Counted from the stretch's first letter, positions 26,066 through 34,410 are shown. The stretch is DNA of 37,069 nt from Dethiobacter sp. (GCA_003605065.1 QZJM01000011.1:1-37069), one strand, 5' to 3'. The notes: a model not told the origin generated them from the letters alone. Numbers and translations are program-made.

Positions 26066-26368
26066 TTACTTAAAAAGGCGCTCGAAAAAGCTTTTGCCCC
26101 TGTCTTTTAACCTTATGCTTCTTTCTTCCGAATAAGCAAACTCCAGGAGAAAACCTTCAATGGTCAGTTCCCCCTGTTCCAGGTTCAGGTGCTTTATATG
26201 CAGATCTTCGCCTCGCATAGCCAGCAGGCCCTGTTCGGTTTCCAGGATAATTTCCTGATCGTCAAAGCTGTCAACATTTAAAACTCCTGTAACCTCAACT
26301 TTTTCCCTGCTGTCAACAACCAGCCTGTGGCGCCCCGGCTGTTTGGAAGAGTATTTACTGTCCTCCAT
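26066..26368 (-). CDS. yabP: Sporulation protein YabP
   Basis: A 100-residue cytoplasmic protein of the YabP/YqfC family. It shows the beta-rich pattern HRLVVDSREKVEVTGVLNVDSFDDQEIILET typical of this family, which is involved in spore-coat and cortex formation under mother-cell control in Bacillus. The ATG at 26368 is preceded by GGAGAGG, 6 nt upstream, but that site lies inside a long hairpin (26370-26411). It is directly coupled to yabQ. Confidence 0.88.
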   Translation of the reverse strand: MEDSKYSSKQPGRHRLVVDSREKVEVTGVLNVDSFDDQEIILETEQGLLAMRGEDLHIKHLNLEQGELTIEGFLLEFAYSEERSIRLKDRGKSFFERLFK

Positions 26369-26369
26369 A

Positions 26370-26411
26370 GCATACCTCTCCTTCTTCTAGCATTATACTG
26401 GAGAGGTACGC
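26370..26411 (-). promoter_or_regulatory. Hairpin covering the yabP ribosome site
   Basis: Just before yabP, GCGTACCTCTCC and GGAGAGGTATGC pair over 9 uninterrupted base pairs plus two more beyond one mismatch. The GGAGAGG ribosome site lies wholly inside the 3' arm. The loop contains AGTATAATGC, which could also be a -10 element. The hairpin might limit translation of read-through transcript from spoIID while a promoter in the loop yields a shorter transcript without the 5' arm; this is inference. Confidence 0.6.
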
Positions 26412-26426
26412 AAAAGATGCCTGCAA

Positions 26427-27431
26427 TTAATCCCATAAAGAAATTATATTAATATCTTTATAAAAATAAGCTACGATTTCCTCCGGGGATCTTCCCTCTT
26501 CGGCCAGAGCACGGGCACCCCACTGGCACATTCCCACGCCATGACCAAAACCGGTTCCTGACATATGCAGCCTGCCTCCACTAATATTCATTTCCTCCAC
26601 AAAAGTGGAACGCATTACCGTGCTTCCCAGGCTTAAACGCAGGCCAGGGGCGGAAATCTTCTGGTTATTGACCAGAAAAGCAGCGGCACGCCCGGAAGGG
26701 CCATGCTCGGCAATCTCCACCCGCCTTACAAATCCCGGGTCTCTGCCGGTTACCTGTCTCACAGCATTTCTTACCTGTTCCAGCGTAAAACTGGCCGACC
26801 AGGTTCCTTCATCCTCTGGAACTATTTTCTGACCGGGGCTTTCCACAATTCGTATATAGGGTGGATTGGTCTTAAAAGCCAACCCTTCGTCAGCCAGGGC
26901 TGTTCTCGGTCCGGCATAAGCGTTAAACCAGGCCCTGATAAATTCGCCTCCATGGCAGGCCGCTTCACCTCTGGTTATCCTTACGGCTTCCCTGACTCTG
27001 TCGGTAATATCCTCTGCACTGTAGGCCTGAAATTCATCGATATCCGTGGAAGCATGAGCATTACGGCGAGGAACTCCCCCGGTCTCCGCAATTTTCTGCA
27101 GGGTAAAAGTCCGGGCGATAATGGCCTGGGCTGCCAGTGCCGGCAGGGGCCATTTAGGATCCATCTCCCCGGCCACCACCCCGGCGATATAATCCTCCAT
27201 GGCCATTTGTTCCACTACACCTCTTTCCGCAATATATACGGAAATAACAGGTTCTTCCCTTTCTCCCGCTGCTATCTCCGGAGGTATGGGCGGTGGTTCC
27301 GCGCGGCGTCCAAAAGGAGGTTCCGCAGGCCTGAAGAACCTCGTCTGGCAGCTCGCTGCAAATGCTGCCAGCAAAATAAAAGCGGCGATAAAAGGGCTAA
27401 TTTTTCTAATGTAATTCCGGAAGTAAGACAT
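26427..27431 (-). CDS. spoIID: SpoIID/LytB-domain protein
   Basis: A 334-residue exported protein of the SpoIID family, lytic transglycosylases that cut peptidoglycan during forespore engulfment. A basic N terminus and hydrophobic helix (residues 10-27) end at Cys28 in FAASC, a possible lipoprotein site. A proline-rich stretch follows, then the catalytic domain: YIAGVVAGEMDPKWPLPALA, where the glutamate is the expected catalytic residue, AQAIIARTF, and the closing GTGFGHGVGMCQWGARALA. It lies upstream of yabP in the same direction and divergent from comA. Whether it is the engulfment SpoIID itself or a paralogue cannot be decided, since true spoIID usually sits near spoIIID. Confidence 0.85.
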   Translation of the reverse strand: MSYFRNYIRKISPFIAAFILLAAFAASCQTRFFRPAEPPFGRRAEPPPIPPEIAAGEREEPVISVYIAERGVVEQMAMEDYIAGVVAGEMDPKWPLPALAAQAIIARTFTLQKIAETGGVPRRNAHASTDIDEFQAYSAEDITDRVREAVRITRGEAACHGGEFIRAWFNAYAGPRTALADEGLAFKTNPPYIRIVESPGQKIVPEDEGTWSASFTLEQVRNAVRQVTGRDPGFVRRVEIAEHGPSGRAAAFLVNNQKISAPGLRLSLGSTVMRSTFVEEMNISGGRLHMSGTGFGHGVGMCQWGARALAEEGRSPEEIVAYFYKDINIISLWD

Positions 27432-27600
27432 TTTAATTACCCCTTTGGTCTAGATAATCTAGTAAAATATTTCAAGCATCCCTAGTTTAACACTTAATAG
27501 ATAATTTTATTCAGTCAACCTCTCCGGAAGTCACTCTTAAATCAGTACAGGAATATGATAAACAAAAATTTATAACTCTTATACGAGGAGAGGATACGTT

Positions 27601-28434
27601 ATGAAAAGGGAAAAGATACATAATGGATGGGATCTGGATATTTATTTTCCCCTGCAGGACAGGGTTACAGCCAAACCGCGCCTGAGGGGTATTACCATGA
27701 TCATTGATAAAGGTACCGGTTTAAGGGAAACTTTCGATATCCTGGAGATATGCTCAGAGCACATAGACTTCTGGAAGTTGAGTTTTGGCTCTTCTGCTCT
27801 TTATAACCCCGATATTCTGCGGAAAAAAATCGAGATGGTACAGTCCTTTAATGTTAGGGTTTACCCCGGGGGCACCTTTCTGGAAATTGCCCATATCCAG
27901 GGAAAAATTAAACCCTACCTGCGCCGGGCGTGTAAGCTGGGCTTTTCAGCCGTAGAAATTTCTGATGGCACCATCGAACTACCGGCCTGGAAAAGAAGTC
28001 AAATTATTAAAATGGCCCGGGATCATGATTTACAGGTCTTAACAGAAATAGGTAAAAAAGAAGCGGGGGAGATTTTTTATCCTGAACTTATGGCCGAACA
28101 GGTAAAAAGGGATCTGGAGGACGGTGCTTTCAAGGTTATCCTGGAAGCCAGAGAATCGGGTAAGAACGTCACCATATTCAACGAACAGGGAAACATCGAG
28201 CGCGAAAAAATGAACAAACTGCTTTTGTCTGTTTCCGGACAGGAACAAATTATCTGGGAAGCCCCTCTAAAGAAGCAGCAGCTGGACTTCATCACCATGT
28301 TTGGACCGAATGTAAATCTGGGGAATATTCAACCGGAGGAAGTTCTCTCCCTGGAATCACTCCGAAACGGCCTGAGGGCTGATACTTTTAAACTAGCACT
28401 GGCAGAAAAAGAAAAACAACAGGTAAATCCTTAA
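27601..28434 (+). CDS. comA: Phosphosulfolactate synthase
   Basis: Cytoplasmic TIM-barrel enzyme adding sulfite to phosphoenolpyruvate to give 2-phospho-3-sulfolactate, the first step of methanogen coenzyme M synthesis and of sulfolactate formation in Bacillus spores (YitD). Its 277 residues match the family. Signatures in order: RLRGITMIIDKGTGL, KLSFGSSALY, YPGGTFLEIAH, VEISDGTIEL, LEARESGKN, and the strongly conserved IIWEAPLKKQQ...FGPNVNLGNI with SLRNGLRADTF at the end. It starts at 27601 after GAGGAGAGG, is first in an operon with comB, and is divergent from spoIID. A spore role (sulfolactate store) is more likely than coenzyme M here, as an inference. Confidence 0.94.
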   Translation: MKREKIHNGWDLDIYFPLQDRVTAKPRLRGITMIIDKGTGLRETFDILEICSEHIDFWKLSFGSSALYNPDILRKKIEMVQSFNVRVYPGGTFLEIAHIQGKIKPYLRRACKLGFSAVEISDGTIELPAWKRSQIIKMARDHDLQVLTEIGKKEAGEIFYPELMAEQVKRDLEDGAFKVILEARESGKNVTIFNEQGNIEREKMNKLLLSVSGQEQIIWEAPLKKQQLDFITMFGPNVNLGNIQPEEVLSLESLRNGLRADTFKLALAEKEKQQVNP

Positions 28435-28455
28435 GTTAGAGCAGGTACAGTTATT

Positions 28456-29199
28456 ATGTTCGTAGATCTCATCCTGACCCACCAACAGATAGACGTTCAC
28501 GCCGTAAGGGGCAAGATATGCATCGTGATCGATACCCTTAGGGCCACCAGTACGATAATAACGGCACTAAGCAGGGGGTGCCTGGAAATAATCCCGGTGT
28601 CTTCGGCTACGGAGGCGCTGGAGTTAAAAAAACATAAATATAAAAACTACCTACTGGGAGGTGAAATGGAAGGGCAATACCTGGAAAACTTTCACCTGGG
28701 AAATTCACCGCTGGAATACTGTAATGGAGTCCCGGAGAATAAAGGGCTCATCCTCAGCACTACCAATGGTACCAGAACACTGCAAAAGGTTAAAAATGCC
28801 GGCCTTATCCTTATCTGCGCTTTATTAAACGTAAAAACTGTAGGAGAATGGCTGTCCGGTCAAATAACAGATACTGTCATCTGCTGTTCGGGAACAAGAG
28901 GAAATTATTCCCTGGAAGATTTTTTAACAGCCGGCCGCCTGGTAACGGATCTAAGGGAACACCGGACCAATTTTTTCTTTTCAGATTTGGCCTACACGGC
29001 GGCATGTTTTTATGATTATGCCCGAAAAAGCAAAAAACAGGAAAATACCATTATGGAAATGCTTAAAACAACTGACAATGGCCAAAGGCTCCTAAAAAAA
29101 GGGCTGGAGGCGGATATCAACTACTGCGGCCAGGAAGATGTTTTTTCATTGTTGCCCTTTTACGAAAACGGTTCTATCAAAACGGGTAAAATCCCTTAG
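28456..29199 (+). CDS. comB: 2-phosphosulfolactate phosphatase
   Basis: Mg2+-dependent phosphatase that takes the product of ComA to 3-sulfolactate. Its 247 residues fit the family. Signatures are VIDTLRATSTIITAL near the N terminus, LLGGEMEG, FHLGNSPLEY, LSTTNGTRTL and CCSGTRGNYSLEDFLTAGRLV. The gene follows comA after 21 bp in the same direction, so substrate and product enzymes are co-produced. A sulfolactate dehydrogenase (ComC) is not in the window. Ribosome-site match is weak (AGCAGGT). Confidence 0.93.
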   Translation: MFVDLILTHQQIDVHAVRGKICIVIDTLRATSTIITALSRGCLEIIPVSSATEALELKKHKYKNYLLGGEMEGQYLENFHLGNSPLEYCNGVPENKGLILSTTNGTRTLQKVKNAGLILICALLNVKTVGEWLSGQITDTVICCSGTRGNYSLEDFLTAGRLVTDLREHRTNFFFSDLAYTAACFYDYARKSKKQENTIMEMLKTTDNGQRLLKKGLEADINYCGQEDVFSLLPFYENGSIKTGKIP

Positions 29200-29269
29200 G
29201 TCTTAGATTCTACGCCTTCCCCCTCCGACATATAATTTGGATATACATATCTTACAAGGGAGCCAAAAA

Positions 29270-29725
29270 GTGAACGGGTTTATTTTTATCTTGATAATCT
29301 TTTTCCTGGGATTAGTAGCCCGGTCCAGTTCCCTCACCATAGCAGCCGGGCTTTTATTGCTTATAAAACTGCTAAAGATAAGAAGCCTGCTTCCCTTACT
29401 GGAGGAACGAGGAGTAGAACTGGGGTTGCTTTTTTTAATGATCGCCGTTCTCGTTCCTCTGGCTTTGGAAAGGGTCGGTGTAAAAGAAATCCTCCTGACT
29501 TTCTGTTCCCTGCCAGGGATACTGGCCATTGCCGGAGGGATTATTGCCACGAGGTTAAACGGCATGGGGCTTAACCTGCTGGAAAGCCAGCCGCAGGTTA
29601 TACTGGGGCTGGTGATCGGTTCCATTATCGGCATTGTCTTTTGGAAGGGTGTACCGGTAGGGCCTCTCATGGCCGGAGGAGTTGCCGCCTTTTTTCTGTA
29701 TATAATAAACTTATTTTGCCGCTAG
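29270..29725 (+). CDS. DUF441-family membrane protein
   Basis: A 151-residue hydrophobic protein with four to five helices, of the DUF441/YtwI family, function unknown. The family pattern shows in FIFILIIFFLGLVARSSSL and PLMAGGVAAFFLYIINL, with conserved glycine-rich helices between. The start is a GTG at 29270, preceded by AAGGGAG 7 nt upstream; the frame open from 29237 has no such site. It lies 70 bp after comB and before a strong terminator, so it can belong to the comAB operon. A role in sulfolactate handling is not supported beyond position. Confidence 0.75.
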   Translation: MNGFIFILIIFFLGLVARSSSLTIAAGLLLLIKLLKIRSLLPLLEERGVELGLLFLMIAVLVPLALERVGVKEILLTFCSLPGILAIAGGIIATRLNGMGLNLLESQPQVILGLVIGSIIGIVFWKGVPVGPLMAGGVAAFFLYIINLFCR

Positions 29726-29808
29726 TATGTTGGGAGTCTGGTTGGTATTGTAACTTTAACGCCATCTTTCATGGGCGGGAAGAATTATATTACTTTTAGG
29801 GTGGTTTT

Positions 29809-29846
29809 TACCCCTTGTTTCCACGCCAAACAGGGGGTATTTTTTG
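29809..29846 (+). terminator. Terminator of the comA-comB-DUF441 operon
   Basis: TACCCCTTGTTT (29809-29820) and AAACAGGGGGTA (29828-29839) form a 12-bp stem with one G-U pair and a 7-nt loop, followed by six T residues. The remaining bases to 30030 hold the leader of the next gene; I see no riboswitch I can name there. Confidence 0.88.
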
Positions 29847-30030
29847 ATGATTTCCACCAAAAAATAAAGATTTAATCTTTCACCTTCCATAAGAAAGCAC
29901 CATAAAATAAAAAAGCCGTTACTCTTTTCGGGAATCAGCATGTGGCTATGCGGATATGGCCCTTTCTGCCCCCATTCTGCCAGCGCTGATGCCCGGAATA
30001 AAAAATTTAATTAAATTAGGAGGTTGTCGT

Positions 30031-31362
30031 ATGAAAAGCCTGGTTCAAAGCAAAGCAACAAGTAAATGGTTTGCCGTAAACTGGTCCCCTTTGTGGAAAG
30101 CAGAAGACTGGTGGACAGTGTGGCTGGCCACAACATTGATCTTCGCCACTATTTTAAAACTCATTCCTAAAATTCCCGCCCCGGGAAAGTGGGCTGCAAA
30201 CCCCCTGGCAGCGCTAGCAGGAGCCTCTGCATGGCATCTTTTGCTCCTTGGCTGCGGCCTGGGGTTCATTACTTTTATCGCCGTAGCGACCATGGAACAG
30301 AATGCTAAAAAGTACGTTATTGGTTTCCCCTTCCTTTTCGGCCTCTCCTTCCTGGCATTTTTACTGGGCAATCAGGTTACATTTAACAGATACCAGCTCG
30401 ATAATGTGATCTGGGCATTGGTAATAGGGCTTGTGATCAGCAACACGGTGGGAAGGCCGAAATGGCTGGCCGACACAACACGGACCGAGCTCTTTATTAA
30501 GACCGGTCTGGTCCTGCTGGGGGCGGAGATTCTTTTTAACCGCATTATGGTTTTGGGTACATACGGTCTGGGAGTTGCCTGGCTTGTAACTCCGGTGGTT
30601 TTTCTCTTCATGTTCTTTATGGGCACGAAAGTTTTTAAAATTAACAGCAAAGCCCTTGTAGCGACCATCAGCGCCGCAACATCGGTCTGCGGTGTTTCCG
30701 CTGCCATTGCCGCCGGATCTGCCACCAGGGCCAGGAAAGAGGAGATCAGCTATGCCATTTCCCTCTCCCTCATTTTCACAGTCCTGATGATGATCGGCCT
30801 GCCTTATCTGATCAGGATGGCCGGCCTGGGCCAGATTGTCGGCGGTGCCTTAATCGGTGGCACTGTGGACTCCACCGGTGCCGTGGTTGTTTCCGGTTCC
30901 ATACTGGGAGAAAAAGCCATGGAAGTAGCCACTATTATTAAAATGATCCAGAACGTGCTCATCGGGATAATTGCCTTTTTCCTGTCTTTTTTCTGGGTAA
31001 CCCGGGTGGAACGCACCGCTTATGACAGCAAACCCTCCGCACTGGAAATATGGAACAGGTTTCCCAAATTTATCCTGGGCTTTGTCCTGGCTTCGGCTAT
31101 TTTTTCATTCATTCTCATTCCGGCACTGGGCACTTCGGAGGTAGGGGAAATTTTAAAGGTTACCAAGGGGTTGCGCGGCTGGTTTTTCTGCCTGGCTTTT
31201 GTCTCCATCGGTTTAGAGACGAACTTTGCCCGTCTCATGGAGCTGGGAAAAGGCGGCAAACCCATCTATCTGTACATAACCGGGCAGCTCTTTAATATAG
31301 GGCTTACCCTCCTGGCAGCTCTGATCTTCTTCGGAGGTAAATTCTTCCCCTTAACAATTTAA
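30031..31362 (+). CDS. YeiH-family putative sulfate exporter
   Basis: A 443-residue membrane protein of the UPF0324/YeiH family (COG2855), about ten helices. The start ATG at 30031 follows AGGAGG with a 7-nt spacer; the frame upstream of it has no ribosome site. The hallmark region is the repeated helical motif LLGAEILFNRIMV... ATISAATSVCGVSAAIAA ...GTVDSTGAVVVSG, with a later IKMIQNVLIG. Family members are annotated as putative sulfate exporters, and one (SuyZ) was reported to work beside sulfolactate sulfo-lyase; I cite that from memory. It follows comAB and DUF441 but lies beyond their terminator, so it has its own promoter. The neighbourhood suggests a sulfur-oxyanion role, as inference. 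Confidence 0.82.
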   Translation: MKSLVQSKATSKWFAVNWSPLWKAEDWWTVWLATTLIFATILKLIPKIPAPGKWAANPLAALAGASAWHLLLLGCGLGFITFIAVATMEQNAKKYVIGFPFLFGLSFLAFLLGNQVTFNRYQLDNVIWALVIGLVISNTVGRPKWLADTTRTELFIKTGLVLLGAEILFNRIMVLGTYGLGVAWLVTPVVFLFMFFMGTKVFKINSKALVATISAATSVCGVSAAIAAGSATRARKEEISYAISLSLIFTVLMMIGLPYLIRMAGLGQIVGGALIGGTVDSTGAVVVSGSILGEKAMEVATIIKMIQNVLIGIIAFFLSFFWVTRVERTAYDSKPSALEIWNRFPKFILGFVLASAIFSFILIPALGTSEVGEILKVTKGLRGWFFCLAFVSIGLETNFARLMELGKGGKPIYLYITGQLFNIGLTLLAALIFFGGKFFPLTI

Positions 31363-31435
31363 GTTTTTAACTGGTCTGGGTGGAGTATTATTTCCTTTGT
31401 TTGTATCCGGAAAGAAAGTGAACCATAAAGTTAAG

Positions 31436-31480
31436 AGGCAGCCAATAGCTCCCACAAAACTGTTGGCCGCCTTATTTATT
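31436..31480 (+). terminator. Terminator of the YeiH-type gene
   Basis: AGGCAGCCAA and TTGGCCGCCT pair over 10 bp with a single mismatch across a 17-nt loop, followed by TATTTATTT. Confidence 0.65.
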
Positions 31481-31769
31481 TACAGGACTTATGCAGTTTC
31501 AGGATAATATTTCCAATTCCACAACTTGAGTTCTAAAAATTTTGGCCACAATTTATCAATTAGCCTTGAAAAGGGTTGGGTTGTTATGTCAAAATAGACT
31601 TGGATCTGCTGTTGCCCCCGTGAAGGGGCAACCGCGTAGTCCCCGTACGCATCTTGCTCAACTCCATCAAGGGTTGTACCTGTAAATAATTAATAAAACT
31701 ATGTAAACGACACTCCTGGCAATAAAAGTATAAGCTACTACATTTTTAAAAATTACATTTTCTGCGCCT

Positions 31770-31801
31770 CTGACAAAGATAAGTAATGTAAATGTTATAA
31801 T
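31770..31801 (+). promoter_or_regulatory. Promoter of the MFS gene (extended -10)
   Basis: TGTTATAAT (31793-31801) is a consensus -10 with the TGn extension. A CTGACA sequence lies 20 nt upstream, too far to be an ideal -35. The ATG at 31800 overlaps the -10, which argues that translation begins at the later ATG (31836). Confidence 0.65.
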
Positions 31802-31835
31802 GGTAGGGGAATTTGTTACAGAAGGGCGAAAATCC

Positions 31836-33242
31836 ATGCACGACGATGTAAATAAAACTATTGCTTTAATCGTTATCAATCTGAGCACCTTTTCCACGGC
31901 TTTTATGACATCATCCATTAATATCGCCCTTCCTTCAATAGGCAGGGAATTCCTGGTTGATGCAATATTACTGGGTTGGGTTGTCACTTCTTATCTGTTA
32001 ACCACAACAATGCTTCTCGTTCCCCTGGGAAAGGCCGCAGATATATACGGGAGGAAAAAATTTTTCCTTTACGGTATCATTTTTTTTACCCTGTCTTCTT
32101 TGCTTTGTTCAATTTCTCCATCAATAGCTTTACTGCTATGCTTCAGGGTTATCCAGGGAATCGGCAGCGCTTTGCTTCTCGGAACAGGCGTGGCCATTCT
32201 TACATCTGTATTTCCCCCGGGAGAAAGGGGCAGGGCCCTGGGGATCAACGTTGCCACAACGTACATCGGGTTATCAATGGCGCCGGCGCTGGGAGGAATG
32301 CTGACCCAGCATTTAGGCTGGAAAAGTGTTTTCCTCGTCAATGTCCCGATAGGCTTACTAATAATTTTACTTGTTTTCTGGAAAGTAAAAGGAGAGTGGA
32401 CTGAAGCAGAAAGGGGGGAAAAACTCGACTTCACCGGCTCGCTTATTTATTGTTTCGGGCTTATCGCCTTGATGTATGGGCTTACGCTATTACCGGAAAT
32501 GCGGGGGATCTGGTTTATTGTACTGGGTATGGTGGGCATTTTGTTATTCGTACGCTGGGAAATGAGGGTAAAAAACCCTATTCTGAATATGCGCCTCTTT
32601 ACACAGAACAGGGTTTTTGCTCTTTCCAACCTGGCAGCACTTATCAATTACAGTGCAACCTTTGCCCTGGGTTTACTGCTCAGCCTCTACCTGCAATATA
32701 TCAAAGGTCTCGATCCGCAAAATGCAGGTTTTGTTCTAGTATCTCAACCTATGATCATGGCCCTGGTTTCGCCTTTTGCAGGTAGGTTATCGGAAAGGAT
32801 TGAGCCGAGAATCCTCGCCTCATGCGGCATGGCGATTATTGTTGCGGGGCTAATTCCCCTCGTGTTAATATCCGACCAGACATCCTTGCTTTTTATTATT
32901 GCCTGTCTAATGGTCCTGGGTTTTGGTTTCGCCCTTTTTTCATCTCCCAACATGAATGCCATCATGAGTTCCGTCCAAAAAAATTTTTATGGCGCTGCGT
33001 CAGCCACGCTTGCCACCATGCGACTGACCGGCCAGCTGTTCAGCATGGGAATCGTCATGGTAATATTTGCCGTTAGTATGGGACAGGTACAGATAACTCC
33101 GGAATATTACTCCCTCTTTCTCTCCAGTATTAAGACCATCTTTATCATTTTTACCCTTCTCTGCTGCAGCGGTATTTTTGCATCACTGGCAAGGGGTAAA
33201 ATGAGTGATATGACAGACAGCCCGCTGCATCCTCCATCCTGA
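31836..33242 (+). CDS. MFS drug exporter, DHA2 (14-helix) family
   Basis: A 468-residue polytopic transporter of the major facilitator superfamily, EmrB/QacA type. Helix 1 contains NLSTFSTAFMTSSINIALPSI, which is motif D1 of this family. The loop motif A is GKAADIYGRKKFF, motif B is LLLCFRVIQGIGSALLLG, and motif C is ALGINVATTYIGLSMAPALGG with LGWKSVFLVNVPIG after it. Fourteen helices fit the length. Drug or metabolite export by proton antiport is the family role; no substrate can be named. The start at 31836 follows AGAAGGGCG; the ATG at 31800 lies in the promoter. It is monocistronic and convergent with the GNAT gene. Confidence 0.85.
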   Translation: MHDDVNKTIALIVINLSTFSTAFMTSSINIALPSIGREFLVDAILLGWVVTSYLLTTTMLLVPLGKAADIYGRKKFFLYGIIFFTLSSLLCSISPSIALLLCFRVIQGIGSALLLGTGVAILTSVFPPGERGRALGINVATTYIGLSMAPALGGMLTQHLGWKSVFLVNVPIGLLIILLVFWKVKGEWTEAERGEKLDFTGSLIYCFGLIALMYGLTLLPEMRGIWFIVLGMVGILLFVRWEMRVKNPILNMRLFTQNRVFALSNLAALINYSATFALGLLLSLYLQYIKGLDPQNAGFVLVSQPMIMALVSPFAGRLSERIEPRILASCGMAIIVAGLIPLVLISDQTSLLFIIACLMVLGFGFALFSSPNMNAIMSSVQKNFYGAASATLATMRLTGQLFSMGIVMVIFAVSMGQVQITPEYYSLFLSSIKTIFIIFTLLCCSGIFASLARGKMSDMTDSPLHPPS

Positions 33243-33254
33243 AAACTTTTTATT

Positions 33255-33731
33255 TTATTGCAATCTTTTTCTCATCTGCTCTCTGAATGTTGCATAACCC
33301 ATACTTTCCCAACTGGTTTTTCCAGCATTATTCAGGGAAAGGACATGAAGCTCAGCGTACTTTAACCCCAGCTCTTTAAAGAAATCCTGTATCATTTTTT
33401 CCAGATGCCTAAGTATACCTTTCCTCCTGTAGGAAGGCATCACGTATGCCCCCGCAATATAACCTGTCTTGTCCACACGGGAGATGGGTAAAAAGCAGTC
33501 GATTACCTCCCCGGCAATAAAACCGACAACTTTCCCCTCATCAACGGCAACGAAAACCTTTTTTGCATCTTCTTCCAGACCTGACGCAAGCCCCTTCTCT
33601 ATTTCCTCCACGGGGACGGCATCAAAATCAAAATATTCATCCCCTGTCTCTTCCCGGATATAATTTGCCAGGTCCTGATAAAGCTCTGCAACCCGGCTTA
33701 CTTCATCAACAGACATCTCTTTGAAGATCAA
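33255..33731 (-). CDS. GNAT-family N-acetyltransferase
   Basis: A 158-residue cytoplasmic acetyltransferase of the GNAT superfamily, using acetyl-CoA to acetylate an unknown amine. The core contains VFVAVDEGKVVGFIAGEVID, and AYVMPSYRRKGILRHL is motif A, with the RRKG pyrophosphate-binding turn. HVLSLNNAGKTSWESMGY, the usual C-terminal strand-helix, follows. The start is a TTG at 33731, just after AGGAAGG with a 5-nt spacer. The frame continues upstream to 33812 but into degraded sequence. It converges on the MFS gene, with 12 bp between the stops. Confidence 0.85.
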   Translation of the reverse strand: MIFKEMSVDEVSRVAELYQDLANYIREETGDEYFDFDAVPVEEIEKGLASGLEEDAKKVFVAVDEGKVVGFIAGEVIDCFLPISRVDKTGYIAGAYVMPSYRRKGILRHLEKMIQDFFKELGLKYAELHVLSLNNAGKTSWESMGYATFREQMRKRLQ

Positions 33732-33793
33732 GTTTTCCTTCCTCTCCGTTTCGGGCTCAGGTTGAAGGGGTAAACCAACTTCTCCCCAAATCC

Positions 33794-33976
33794 TCAAACA
33801 GCCATACGGCACGGCCCTGCTCCTCGCTTACGGAAACCTTTGCAGTCCACATTTTTCAGCAGAAGCCCCAGCCAAAAGTGGCAGGCACATATACCAATAT
33901 CAACGTCCGGATGTTCCCAATTCTGCCAGCGTATAATGGCCGAACCAGCAAGTTGCCAGCCCCAGGCTTGTGGCAT
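33794..33976 (-). pseudogene. Nitroreductase-like C-terminal remnant
   Basis: The 60-codon frame reads PQAWGWQLAGSAIIRWQ and then EHPDVDIGICACHFWLGLLL, which resembles the C-terminal part of a nitroreductase family where DIGI.xCHF is conserved. It lacks the flavin-binding N-terminal half, and after KNVDCKGF the frame loses the family pattern. No ribosome site. Assignment rests on one motif, so it is tentative. Confidence 0.35.
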
Positions 33977-33982
33977 AGAGAA

Positions 33983-34168
33983 TTAACATCTCACCCACGA
34001 AACCGGCTTGCTGTAGATCTGACTTTGAAAGTTTTCAGTGATGCCGAAATGCTCAATATAACACTCGTTCTCTCCCTGTTGGATAAAAAAGTCAGGCGTA
34101 TACATCTTTCTCCCATTCGGCATCGGATAGGCATACGGTTTTTCATATTCATAATCAATACTATTCAA
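33983..34168 (-). pseudogene. UvrD-like helicase remnant
   Basis: A 61-codon frame with SIDYEYEKPYAYP, MYTPDFFIQQGENECYIEHFGI. This matches the segment found in some UvrD/Rep-type DNA helicases, where the pattern YEYEKPY, then RPDF, then YIEHFGI is conserved. Everything needed for activity (Walker A, helicase motifs) is missing. After ITENF the frame turns into unrelated sequence. It is a fragment between other remnants. Confidence 0.55.
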
Positions 34169-34402
34169 GTACAGGAGATAATTAAAGACGATACTATATG
34201 ATCTATAGTTTACTGTGGGAGGGGTTTCATTCGCCCTGATCCACCTTTTCGAAAAAACCGTCCATCAGCGATACAAAACGGTTGCTTTGCTCCGCATTAA
34301 ACCCAATAGAAAAAGACATATTTCCTGCTCCCTGATCAGCCGCTGAACCTTCTCTTTACGCCGGGCAATCCGCTGTTGAAACTTACGCTCCTGGGTGTTC
34401 AT
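34169..34402 (-). other. Degraded coding sequence of unknown origin
   Basis: Two short overlapping minus-strand frames lie between the helicase remnant and the alkylation-repair gene. One has 45 codons (34402-34265), starting MNTQERKFQQRIARRKEKVQ. The other has 30 codons and ends DGFFEKVDQGE. The first is basic and helical. Neither has a ribosome site or a family I recognise. It may be the end of the same decayed locus. Confidence 0.35.
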
Positions 34403-34410
34403 GCTAATAA

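Larger units (their letters stand above)
31363..31835. other. 473-bp intergenic region with terminator, remnant frame and promoter
   Basis: After the exporter stop there is a terminator-like stem (31436-31480). Next comes about 200 bp in which a minus-strand frame (about 31690-31492) reads LDGVEQDAYGDYAVAP...WNWKYYPETA and stops. It has no start or ribosome site and its family is unknown to me, so it may be the tail of a decayed gene. Two small hairpins (31611-31632; 31635-31651) lie inside it. The MFS promoter follows. Confidence 0.5.

Noticed and set aside
27540-27600. Sigma-E-like promoter before comA (GAATATG and TATAACT)
   Set aside because: Spacing and boxes are only loosely similar; AT-rich DNA gives such matches by chance.
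29756-29941. 61-codon minus frame between DUF441 and the exporter
   Set aside because: It spans the terminator hairpin and has no ribosome site.
31611-31651. Two hairpins as a terminator or riboswitch
   Set aside because: No T-run on either strand, no known aptamer motif, and they lie inside a probable gene remnant.
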